Assembly (NCBI GenBank): GCA_017999195.1
Contig: JAGOBP010000023.1
Location: forward strand, 1-16,653
Origin: Thermoflexales bacterium
GTDB taxonomy: Bacteria; Chloroflexota; Anaerolineae; Fen-1058
Direction of reading: 5' to 3'
Length of the DNA stretch: 16,653 nt
The notes under the pieces are model-generated. The model did not search any database, was not told the DNA's origin, and worked only from the letters and a program-made list of their open reading frames with translations. Numbering within the stretch: position 1 is the stretch's first letter; each line of letters starts with the position of its first letter. Positions 8,505 to 14,649 of this stretch are shown here, piece after piece. Position numbers and translations under genes: made by a program.

Positions 8505-8666
8505 TTAGATTGTATTGGAGCAACGTCGGCGCAACGTCCGTAGGCTATCTTCAATGAACAGACTGTATTTGAGCCAGCCCTGCACAGGCTGTGGATCATG
8601 GGGAATAACGTGGCAGGCTTTTGCCTGCGGCGAGGCCTTGAGCAGGCGTCTGGGGCGATTCTCCAT
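8505..8666 (-). CDS. Small basic hypothetical protein, 53 residues
   Basis: Not recognised. The ORF starts ATG (8666-8664) with GGAGG five bases upstream and ends TAA at 8507-8505. The product begins MENRPRRLLKASPQAK and ends with RTLRRRCSNTI. It is rich in Arg/Lys, has Cys18 and Cys49, and has no membrane segment or signal peptide. It lies in the 363-base gap between the Hsp70-like gene and the MEDS gene, on the same strand and 84 bases ahead of the MEDS start, so it could be the first gene of the signalling operon or a leader peptide for it. Support comes from the ribosome binding site and the upstream TATAAT box only. Homology could not be tested, and it may be a chance ORF. Confidence 0.45.
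   Translation of the reverse strand: MENRPRRLLKASPQAKACHVIPHDPQPVQGWLKYSLFIEDSLRTLRRRCSNTI
8517..8538. repeat. Tandem 11-bp direct repeat upstream of MEDS gene
   Basis: On the minus strand GACGTTGCGCC is followed at once by GACGTTGCTCC (10 of 11 bases equal). It lies about 100 bases before the MEDS start, inside the 3' end of the 53-codon ORF. It may be an operator half-site pair or chance. The rest of the 8421-8783 gap also has a 6-bp GCAGGC/GCCTGC hairpin at 8613-8628 inside the small ORF, and no other recognisable feature. Confidence 0.3.
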
Positions 8667-8752
8667 AGAATCCTCCAATTGTTTTGTGTTAATTACAACC
8701 GGATCTGGCCCCTACTAAGTCACTCGTTTCGAAGGAAGTACCCTCGTTCAAT

Positions 8753-8758
8753 ATTATA
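8753..8758 (-). promoter_or_regulatory. Possible -10 box for the signalling operon
   Basis: A perfect TATAAT on the minus strand sits in the AT-rich stretch just after the Hsp70-like stop. It would start a transcript near 8746, about 80 bases before the 53-residue ORF. The -35 position at 17-bp spacing (TCACCT) is poor. A TTGACG lies further upstream but at 23 bp, too far for a standard promoter. The start of the operon is inferred. Confidence 0.4.
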
Positions 8759-8783
8759 TACCTTTTGGTTTGATCAGGTGACG

Positions 8784-10610
8784 TCAATCTTTGTGCCGTA
8801 AAGTCGACGACCGCACGATGACCAGATAGTGCATAAACACGTTCCCCGCACTACCGATTGCGCGGTTGCCGCCCAACGTGACCTGCCCCGCCGCAAAATC
8901 TTTGGCATAGACGTTCATCATGCGCGGCGTGCCGATCTGATCGATCTCCACCATGAGCGATAACTTTTTGAAAGGGCTGAGCCAATTGGGTGCGTGGCGC
9001 GCATCCGCATCGTAGGCCACATACACCTTCGCCGCGCGCGCTAACGTGAAGTGCAAAAATTCATCAGCGTCGCTGTTCTTGTCCGCTTGTGCCAGTCGCA
9101 GGGCGGGCAAGGCGCTCAGATCGACGGGGATGCGGCTGAGCGTGTAGGGAAAATCCAGATAGCACTGCGCGCCGATTCTGAATTCGTACGGCTCATAGTT
9201 GTCGCGTGTGTCCGATCGGGCGTTGGGGATAGCCGCGGCTGGTTTCTTTGGATAGATTTTTTCGTATTTCGGAAACGAGCCGCGTTCTTCGTGGGCGGCA
9301 ATCGCCAAACCACCCACCACAGAGGTCAGCAACTCCAATGAGCGCAACTTGGAATGCCCAAATTGGTTCGACAGCAATTCAGTAAAGACGGGCACGGCCG
9401 ATGTGCCGCCCGTGCGCAAGACCACGTCTATTTTTTCTGGCGCGATGTTCGCCTCGCGCAAAATTTGCTGCACACCCGCTTCCATTGTGGCAATCTCCGG
9501 CGCAATCAAATCCTCGAATTTCAGGCGCGTCAACGTCTCGCGAATGTGGATGTTGGTGTGATTGAACTTGAGTTCGGTCAGATGCGCTCTGGATAAGCGA
9601 ATCTTGGCCTGCTCGATCTCGCGGAAGAGTTGAAAGCCCAGATTGCGCGTGACCAACGTCAGCAGCGCTTCCACGCCCGCTGGATTATCGGCACGATATT
9701 GATCCAGCACTTTGAACATGTGCGGGCGCGAGAGCAGGGGCATGGTCTGCCAGTTTTCCAGAAAGTCCAGCAGATACGGCGGCAGCGCGCGGCGGCCTTT
9801 GGGCGCGACCCCGCCAAAGTATTTGAAGAGGAACTGCATCAGCCGTTTGTCCAGATCGTCGCCGCCGACCAGCGCGCCCAACGTGGCGATGATGTTGGGC
9901 GGCGTCGGCCCGCCGACCTCGGCCAGTGTCAGATCGAGCGTGCCGCCGCCGAAGTCGAAGACCAACGCCAACTCACGCTTGGGGCTGGTGCGATGATAGA
10001 AGTACAAGGCCCCGATCGGTTCCATCTCAAAGCCGATCGTGTCGAATCCGGCTAAACGCGCGGCCTTGTACATGATCTCTTGGGCGCGTTCGGACACGGC
10101 GTCTTCGGGCGAATACTTGACGGGGCGGCCCAGCACCACCCGCTGGCATTCGGTCTGCAACTGCTGTTCGGCGCTGACTTTGAGCGGCCGCAAGATATCG
10201 GCGATTAGTTCATCGACGGTGTGGAAGCGATCGAAGATTTGGGTGCCGTCATAGCTGGGATCGCGCAGCGCGGTCTTGATGTATTGCAGCAAGCGACCGT
10301 GCGCGCCACTATCGACGAGCACGTGTACCGATTGCACATAGCTGGCCCCATCGGACACCACGTCGATCTCGCCGACGAAACGTTTCTCCCACGTGGCGCG
10401 GCGGCCCGTTTCATGCTGCAAATACTGTTGCGCCGCGGCCGTGCCCACCATTGATTGCTGTTTGCGATCGATGTACAACAACGACGGCAAAACCGTCGGG
10501 TTGTCACCCGCCCGATCGAGGTGCGGGCGATGCAGCGTTTGCCCGTCGTAGACGGCTAACGAGGAATTGGTCGTGCCAAAATCGAGTCCGAAACTGAGTG
10601 GTTTGGTCAT
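8784..10610 (-). CDS. Hsp70-family ATPase with atypical C-terminal domain
   Basis: The 608-residue protein has an actin-like Hsp70 nucleotide-binding domain (1-440): phosphate-1 loop GLDFGTTNSS (8-17), GRPV (161-164), phosphate-2 loop DFGGGTLDL (219-227), the adenosine motif RTGGTSAVPVF (399-409) and VVGGLAIAA (431-439). It resembles YegD-type Hsp70 relatives more than DnaK. After a Lys/Pro-rich linker (445-475) there is no DnaK-type substrate-binding domain or lid. Instead residues 475-600 are beta-rich, with HFTLARAAKVYVAYDADAR (520-538), NWLSPF, VYAKDFAAGQVTLGGN (567-582) and HYLVIVR. The ATG has GGAG five bases upstream. It is probably transcribed alone from the extended -10 at 10640-10648. 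It likely acts as an ATP-driven cytosolic switch or chaperone; client unknown. Confidence 0.88.
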   Translation of the reverse strand: MTKPLSFGLDFGTTNSSLAVYDGQTLHRPHLDRAGDNPTVLPSLLYIDRKQQSMVGTAAAQQYLQHETGRRATWEKRFVGEIDVVSDGASYVQSVHVLVDSGAHGRLLQYIKTALRDPSYDGTQIFDRFHTVDELIADILRPLKVSAEQQLQTECQRVVLGRPVKYSPEDAVSERAQEIMYKAARLAGFDTIGFEMEPIGALYFYHRTSPKRELALVFDFGGGTLDLTLAEVGGPTPPNIIATLGALVGGDDLDKRLMQFLFKYFGGVAPKGRRALPPYLLDFLENWQTMPLLSRPHMFKVLDQYRADNPAGVEALLTLVTRNLGFQLFREIEQAKIRLSRAHLTELKFNHTNIHIRETLTRLKFEDLIAPEIATMEAGVQQILREANIAPEKIDVVLRTGGTSAVPVFTELLSNQFGHSKLRSLELLTSVVGGLAIAAHEERGSFPKYEKIYPKKPAAAIPNARSDTRDNYEPYEFRIGAQCYLDFPYTLSRIPVDLSALPALRLAQADKNSDADEFLHFTLARAAKVYVAYDADARHAPNWLSPFKKLSLMVEIDQIGTPRMMNVYAKDFAAGQVTLGGNRAIGSAGNVFMHYLVIVRSSTLRHKD

Positions 10611-10639
10611 GTCCGCTCCAGCTGAGAAATCAGCGATTA

Positions 10640-10648
10640 TTTATACCA
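10640..10648 (-). promoter_or_regulatory. Extended -10 promoter of the Hsp70-like gene
   Basis: The minus strand reads TGGTATAAA, an extended -10 (TGnTATAAT-like), about 30 bases before the ATG at 10610. No good -35 is visible at 17 bp (CTAGCG), which is tolerable for an extended -10 promoter. The leader is short. No CIRCE-type inverted repeat or heat-shock sigma motif was seen. Confidence 0.5.
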
Positions 10649-10731
10649 CAGTCACGTAAGTTCGCTAGCGGCGCTTTGACGTAGATCGAATTGTGTCGAA
10701 TGCCGCAATGTCATCTCCGTCAAAAGTCCCC

Positions 10732-10761
10732 TTGACGCGGAGCGGGGCGGCGTGGTAAACT
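10732..10761 (+). promoter_or_regulatory. Sigma-70-type promoter of the RsgA leader transcript
   Basis: TTGACG (10732-10737) and TAAACT (10756-10761) are separated by 18 bp, a good vegetative promoter by inspection. Transcription would start near 10768, giving an untranslated leader of about 325 nt before the rsgA start. The promoter diverges from that of the Hsp70-like gene about 90 bases away. Confidence 0.6.
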
Positions 10762-10785
10762 GCGCGTGTAATAAAAACCACTAGG

Positions 10786-10846
10786 AGGCGCATTCATGTC
10801 AACTGCATCTGCCGTTCGCGAAATTGTTTGCATGCTGAGTGCGCCT
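10786..10846 (+). promoter_or_regulatory. Possible hairpin hiding the leader-ORF ribosome binding site
   Basis: AGGCGCA (10786-10792), which includes the end of the AGGAGG Shine-Dalgarno, is exactly complementary to TGCGCCT (10840-10846) near the end of the 21-codon ORF. Pairing would sequester the leader ribosome binding site. Ribosomes inside the ORF would disrupt it. This is a structural inference from complementarity only. Confidence 0.3.
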
Positions 10847-10861
10847 GTCTCTGCTAGGTAG
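10796..10861 (+). CDS. Possible 21-codon leader peptide
   Basis: ATG at 10796 is preceded by a perfect AGGAGG (10783-10788) with a 7-base spacer, the strongest ribosome binding site on the plus strand of this window. The ORF encodes MSTASAVREIVCMLSAPVSAR and ends in TAG at 10859-10861, 25 bases before an intrinsic terminator. The layout of promoter, strongly initiated short ORF and terminator is that of an attenuation leader. The peptide has no run of one amino acid, so classical amino-acid attenuation is not obvious; ribosome stalling or general translation sensing would fit better. It is not homologous to anything I recognise. Confidence 0.45.
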   Translation: MSTASAVREIVCMLSAPVSAR

Positions 10862-10886
10862 TTCGATCGTTCCTCGGTTCGATTCG

Positions 10887-10923
10887 ACGCCACGGGTGCA
10901 CTTAGCCCCGTGGCGTTTTTTGT
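10887..10923 (+). terminator. Intrinsic terminator (candidate attenuator) in the RsgA leader
   Basis: CGCCACGGG (10888-10896) pairs perfectly with CCCGTGGCG (10907-10915) across a 10-base loop, extended by one A-T pair, and is followed directly by six T and then GTTT. This is a textbook Rho-independent terminator. It lies 170 bases before the rsgA start and after the promoter, so it should stop most leader transcripts unless read through. Confidence 0.8.
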
Positions 10924-10954
10924 TTGTGCTTCGCTCGGGCCGGACACTGGCACT

Positions 10955-10972
10955 CACTGCGTTCGCGCAGTG
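10955..10972 (+). other. Hairpin with UUCG tetraloop in leader
   Basis: CACTGCG and CGCAGTG form a perfect 7-bp stem closed by TTCG, giving a very stable RNA hairpin. It lies between the two terminator-like structures of the leader. There is no T-run behind it, so it is not a terminator. A role in RNA stability or folding is inferred. Confidence 0.5.
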
Positions 10973-10998
10973 CGGTGTTGTCAAATCCGGCCACCCTA

Positions 10999-11020
10999 CC
11001 GTGGATTTGGCAATCCACGG
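10999..11020 (+). other. Perfect 9-bp hairpin in leader
   Basis: CCGTGGATT and AATCCACGG form a perfect 9-bp stem with the 4-base loop TGGC. It lies 74 bases upstream of the rsgA start with no T-run following. Together with the UUCG hairpin it makes most of the 10927-11038 stretch structured. No protein is encoded convincingly here. Confidence 0.5.
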
Positions 11021-11038
11021 CGAGCATACACCCAAACG

Positions 11039-11074
11039 CGGCCACGGTTGTCTACCGTTGGCCGTTTTCTTTTA
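11039..11074 (+). terminator. Second terminator-like hairpin just before rsgA
   Basis: CGGCCACGGT (11039-11048) pairs with ACCG-T-TGGCCG (11054-11064), a 10-bp stem with one bulged T and a 5-base loop, followed by TTTTCTTTTACTTT. It ends only a few bases before the rsgA Shine-Dalgarno. It may terminate leader transcription or control access of ribosomes to rsgA. Confidence 0.55.
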
Positions 11075-11093
11075 CTTTGGAGAATTCTCTACC

Positions 11094-12134
11094 ATGCTAC
11101 AACCCACTGAAACACTGGAAAATATCAGCCACATGATGCGACAAGGCATCGTGTTCAAGAAGACTTTAGGCAGTTACTCGATTCGCACTGAAGCGGGCGT
11201 CATCGCCGGGTCACTATCGAGCAAGTTGCGGAAGCAACTCATCTACCCGATTGCTGATCCCAACTCGATCAAGCGGCGCGTCATGGAAGTGAAAGACCTC
11301 GACACGGTTGATCCGGTGGCGGTCGGCGACGTGGTCCGCTTCATCGATGCGGGCGACGGCTCCGGCCTCATCACCGAGATTCTGCCGCGCCGCAATAAAC
11401 TCTCGCGGCCTGCAACGGATGGCGCACGCCGCGTGAAGAAGGGCAAACCGATGTTGGAACAAGTGCTGGTCGCCAACATCGATCAGATCGTGATTGTGAT
11501 GCCCGCCGCCAATCCGCCGCCGGCCTGGAATCTGCTCGATCGGTATCTGGCGGCCGCCGAAGCCGCGCAGTTGCCCGCCGTGATCTGCTTTACCAAGATT
11601 GATCTTGTGCCAGATGAATCGTTCTTGCATGAGGTCGAAGTCTATCGCCAGATCGGGTATCCCGTCATCGTGACGAGTTCGGTGGCGGGCGACGGGCTTG
11701 ATCAAGTGCAAGCGGTGCTGAAAGATCGCGTGTCGGTGTTATGGGGCAAATCGGGTGTGGGCAAGACGAGTTTGCTCAACGCCATTCAGCCGGGACTGGG
11801 ACTGCGCGTCAACGAAGTCAACGCGTTCAACAGCGAAGGCCGTCACACCACCACACATCTGGAGATGTTTGATCTGCAATTCGGCGGCAGTGTGATCGAT
11901 ACGCCGGGGCAGCGTCGCTTCAAGTTGTGGGATGAAGAGCCTAGCGACACGCCCGGCGACTTCGCGCAGTTGCTGCCGGAGATGCGACCGTTCATCGGGC
12001 AATGCAAATTCGGGCTGGACTGCACACACGCCCGCGAGCCTGGCTGCGCCATCAAGCGCGCGGTGGACAATGGACAGGTGACGCAACGTCGGTATGAGAG
12101 TCTCCTCGGGATGCGGGACTATTTCAATCAATAG
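11094..12134 (+). CDS. rsgA: Ribosome small subunit-dependent GTPase RsgA
   Basis: A circularly permuted GTPase that acts late in 30S ribosomal subunit maturation. The 346-residue product has an N-terminal OB-like region (about 15-100), G4 TKID (167-170), then G1 GKSGVGKTS (218-226), then G3 DTPG (269-272). This G4-G1-G3 order is diagnostic of the family. The C-terminal zinc knuckle is complete (Cys304, Cys310, His312, Cys318). I chose ATG 11094 because the open frame upstream runs back to 10839 through the leader terminator and hairpins and has no family resemblance. The Shine-Dalgarno GGAG (11079-11082) is 11 bases away, rather far, so initiation may be weak or regulated. It is the first complete gene behind the structured leader. 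The MFS gene follows after about 90 bases. Confidence 0.93.
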   Translation: MLQPTETLENISHMMRQGIVFKKTLGSYSIRTEAGVIAGSLSSKLRKQLIYPIADPNSIKRRVMEVKDLDTVDPVAVGDVVRFIDAGDGSGLITEILPRRNKLSRPATDGARRVKKGKPMLEQVLVANIDQIVIVMPAANPPPAWNLLDRYLAAAEAAQLPAVICFTKIDLVPDESFLHEVEVYRQIGYPVIVTSSVAGDGLDQVQAVLKDRVSVLWGKSGVGKTSLLNAIQPGLGLRVNEVNAFNSEGRHTTTHLEMFDLQFGGSVIDTPGQRRFKLWDEEPSDTPGDFAQLLPEMRPFIGQCKFGLDCTHAREPGCAIKRAVDNGQVTQRRYESLLGMRDYFNQ

Positions 12135-12137
12135 AGG

Positions 12138-12210
12138 TTGGAGATTGGAGGTTGGAGGGTGATCTCTTGACCGAGAAACGACACTCCAACGTCCAACCTC
12201 TAACTTCCAA
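12138..12210. repeat. Imperfect inverted repeat of TTGGAG words
   Basis: Purine-rich arm TTGGAGATTGGAGGTTGGA (12138-12156) and the inverted arm at 12192-12210 agree at 16 of 19 positions, around a loop of about 35 bases. It fills the gap between rsgA and the MFS gene. Arrays of this kind of word are common in some Chloroflexota intergenic regions, as I recall. It may act as a transcript-end or processing structure; there is no T-run. Confidence 0.55.
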
Positions 12211-12225
12211 TTTCAAGGAGAGCGC

Positions 12226-13524
12226 ATGTTCTCACGACTCAAAACTAAGCGTAATGCGTACGGCGTGTATCTGGGCATGGAGTTTGCGTCGGCGCTGTTT
12301 TTCTCGATGATCTTCACCGTCAGCATGGTGTATCAGGCGACGACGGTGGGGCTGAATCCGCTGCAATTGGTGCTGGTGGGCACGACGCTGGAAGTAGCCG
12401 CGTTTGTGTTTGAAGTGCCCACCGGCGTGGTGGCCGATGTGATCAGCCGCCGCACATCGATCATCATCGGCATGTTCATCATGGGCGTGGCCTTTGTGAT
12501 CGAAGGTTCTGTCCCGCAGTTTGGGGCGATTCTGGTGGCGCAAGGCTTGTGGGGCCTGGGCTATACCTTCACCAGCGGCGCGAGTCAGGCCTGGATCGCC
12601 GATGAGGTGGGCGAAAAGCAGGCGGGGCAGGCGTTTTTACGCGCCGATCAAATTGGCACGATCGGCGCGTTGGTGGGCATCGTGTTTGGCACGCTGATCG
12701 GCAACGTCTCGATCAATTTGCCCATCGTGTTGGGCGGCCTGTCGCTGATGGGCCTGGGCGTGGCGCTGATCCTCGTCATGCCGGAGACGGGTTTCAAGCC
12801 CGCGCCGCGGGAAGATCGCACGACTTTTCAATCGATGGCGCACACGTTCAAGAGCGGCGTGCGGCTGGTGCGCGGCAAACCGACTTTGATTAACATCCTC
12901 GTGATTGGGCTGGTGTTTGGCCTGTATAGCGAGGGGCTTGATCGGTTGTGGACGCCGCACTTTTTGCAGTCGATCACGCTGCCTACGTTCGGCGGTCTCG
13001 CGCAGGTGACGTGGTTTGGCATCCTGCGAGCGGGTGGCATGCTGTTGGGCATCGGTCTGACGGAAGTGGCGCGGCGGCGATTGGACACGAACAAGCATGG
13101 CGTCATGGCCCGCGCGGTGTTGAGTCTTAACGTGGCGATGGTGATTGGCCTGTTCGTGTTTGCGTTGACCGATAATTTTGTCATCGCGCTGATCGCTTAC
13201 TGGGCGCTGAATACCGCGCGCCGGACATTGATGCCGCTATACACGACGTGGGTCAATCAGCATGTCGAGTCGAGCGTGCGGGCCACGGTGATCTCAATGT
13301 CGAGCCAGGTGGACGCCTTGGGGCAGATCATGGGCGGGCCGATTGTGGGCGGCATCGGCACGACGTTTGGCTTGCGCGCGGCGTTGACGTCGAGCGCGGT
13401 GATTTTGACCTCGGCGCTGCCGCTGCTGGCGCGCGTGATCAGACTCGATCGGCACGTGGAAGCGATCGGGCGTGGGGAGGCCGCTAACACGGTGGTTATC
13501 GAGGAAGGCGTGGCTATTGATTAA
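12226..13524 (+). CDS. Major facilitator superfamily transporter (probable drug/metabolite exporter)
   Basis: An inner-membrane protein of 432 residues with about 12 hydrophobic segments split by a charged central loop (about 188-215), the MFS layout. A motif-A-like sequence GVVADVISRR (67-76) lies in the loop after the second segment. The second half has the weaker repeat EVARRRLD (280-287), and SSVRATVIS (349-357) precedes the eleventh segment, as in many proton-coupled antiporters. Substrate cannot be assigned. ATG 12226 has AAGGAG upstream with about six bases between. It is separated from rsgA by an inverted repeat and from the next hydrolase by 55 bases, so the three may be partly co-transcribed. 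The C-terminus is a short hydrophilic cytosolic tail. Confidence 0.9.
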   Translation: MFSRLKTKRNAYGVYLGMEFASALFFSMIFTVSMVYQATTVGLNPLQLVLVGTTLEVAAFVFEVPTGVVADVISRRTSIIIGMFIMGVAFVIEGSVPQFGAILVAQGLWGLGYTFTSGASQAWIADEVGEKQAGQAFLRADQIGTIGALVGIVFGTLIGNVSINLPIVLGGLSLMGLGVALILVMPETGFKPAPREDRTTFQSMAHTFKSGVRLVRGKPTLINILVIGLVFGLYSEGLDRLWTPHFLQSITLPTFGGLAQVTWFGILRAGGMLLGIGLTEVARRRLDTNKHGVMARAVLSLNVAMVIGLFVFALTDNFVIALIAYWALNTARRTLMPLYTTWVNQHVESSVRATVISMSSQVDALGQIMGGPIVGGIGTTFGLRAALTSSAVILTSALPLLARVIRLDRHVEAIGRGEAANTVVIEEGVAID

Positions 13525-13579
13525 GGCTTGATTTTACGAAAATCGTCGGGCGACTATTCATCACATCAAAGGAAGACCA

Positions 13580-14500
13580 ATGACGACAGCGCAGCAGATT
13601 AGCGGTTTTGTGCCGGTGAACGGCAGCCGGTTGCATTACCTCGATTGGGGTGGAACAGGGCCAGCGTTGATTTTTCTCACGGGCATGGGGTCGTCGGCTT
13701 ATATCTTTAGCGAATTCGCGCCGCGCTTCGCGGATAAGTTTCGCGTGCTGGCGCTGACGCGCCGCGGGCAGGGCGATTCTGATTATCCTGAAACAGGCTA
13801 TGATGCCGATACCCTCGTCGATGATATTCGGCAATTCATGGACGCGCTGGGCGTTGAAAAAGCCTGCCTGGCAGGACATTCGCTGGCGGGTGTGGAGTTA
13901 ACGCATTTCGCTGCGACGTACCCTGAGCGAGTTGAGAAGTTGATCTATCTGGACGCACTGGATGATCGCCGCGGGGAACAGGCTATTCACGCGCAGAATC
14001 CGCTCAACCAGGTGGAGATAAGACGACCAGACAGCGCTCCACCGCGCACGTTTGAAGAGTACCTCGCCAACGTGAAACGCGAGGTGCCTGAATTCGCCGC
14101 CATTTGGAGTGAACTCTGGGATGAGGAATTTTCGCACGGTGTCAGCGTGAACGAAGAAGGCATCTACGTCGATCGCATGCCCGCCTACGTCGAGCAAGCA
14201 CTGGTCAAGAATCTGATTCAAGACTACGCCCCGAGAAAAGTGACCGCCCTAATCCCCACGCTCTGCTTCTACGGACAGCGCAGGCGCACTTTGACTGATG
14301 AGTACACCGTCGAACAAAAAGCCGCGTTCGAGGTCTTCATTCGCGATGTGCGCGACCCGTTCTTCAAGTCCATCATCGCTGAATTTCAAAGCCGCTTTCC
14401 GCAAGCCAGAATTGTCGTGATTCCTGACGGACATCACTATTGCTTCATCGCGCAGGCGGAGCAGGTTGAGGCTGAGATGTGGAAATTCCTGCTGGATTAA
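13580..14500 (+). CDS. Alpha/beta hydrolase
   Basis: A 306-residue soluble hydrolase. Visible elements are the oxyanion region LTGMGSSA (33-40), RRGQGDSD (61-68), the nucleophile elbow GHSLAG with Ser101, a helical cap (about 135-225), the late strand LIPTLCFYG (224-232), and the His in DGHHYCF (His285/His286). The acid residue is less clear. It resembles haloalkane/epoxide hydrolase-like and peptidase-like members equally; the substrate is unknown. There is no signal peptide. The ATG has AAAGGAAG about six bases upstream. The 55-base gap before it contains a small GATTTT/AAAATC stem (13530-13544). It is unrelated in detail to the proline iminopeptidase at the left end. Confidence 0.88.
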   Translation: MTTAQQISGFVPVNGSRLHYLDWGGTGPALIFLTGMGSSAYIFSEFAPRFADKFRVLALTRRGQGDSDYPETGYDADTLVDDIRQFMDALGVEKACLAGHSLAGVELTHFAATYPERVEKLIYLDALDDRRGEQAIHAQNPLNQVEIRRPDSAPPRTFEEYLANVKREVPEFAAIWSELWDEEFSHGVSVNEEGIYVDRMPAYVEQALVKNLIQDYAPRKVTALIPTLCFYGQRRRTLTDEYTVEQKAAFEVFIRDVRDPFFKSIIAEFQSRFPQARIVVIPDGHHYCFIAQAEQVEAEMWKFLLD

Positions 14501-14649
14501 ATTTAGGCTGGGCTACCTGAGAAATGAACGGCCTCCCACTTGTGGCCTGGGTGATTAGACCTGAAGGTAAGAGTTGTGTTACAAAACGCACCTTTTGCCC
14601 AATCTGTACGGTGTAATCGCATCTGGACGTCAAAAGGAGAGGAAGGTTC

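Noticed and set aside
8779..8786. Palindrome TGACGTCA at the Hsp70-like stop
   Set aside because: An 8-bp palindrome overlapping a stop codon is not enough to call an operator.
8515..8801. Two plus-strand open frames of 67 codons
   Set aside because: They overlap each other and the better supported minus-strand 53-codon ORF, have weaker start signals, and one runs into the Hsp70-like gene.
10876..10885. GGTTCGATTC, a tRNA or tmRNA T-loop-like sequence
   Set aside because: The flanking bases do not form a T-stem, no acceptor stem, D-arm or CCA end is found, and the leader ORF does not encode a tmRNA tag.
10839..11093. Upstream extension of the rsgA frame to ATG 10839
   Set aside because: The added 85 residues are encoded by the leader terminator and hairpins, show no family resemblance, and that ATG has no Shine-Dalgarno. 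ATG 11094 gives the normal family length.
11214..12131. Minus-strand open frames opposite rsgA
   Set aside because: The GTPase motifs on the plus strand fully explain this region.
13530..13544. GATTTT/AAAATC stem after the transporter stop as terminator
   Set aside because: The stem is 6 bp and AT-rich with a 3-base loop and no T-run; too weak to call.
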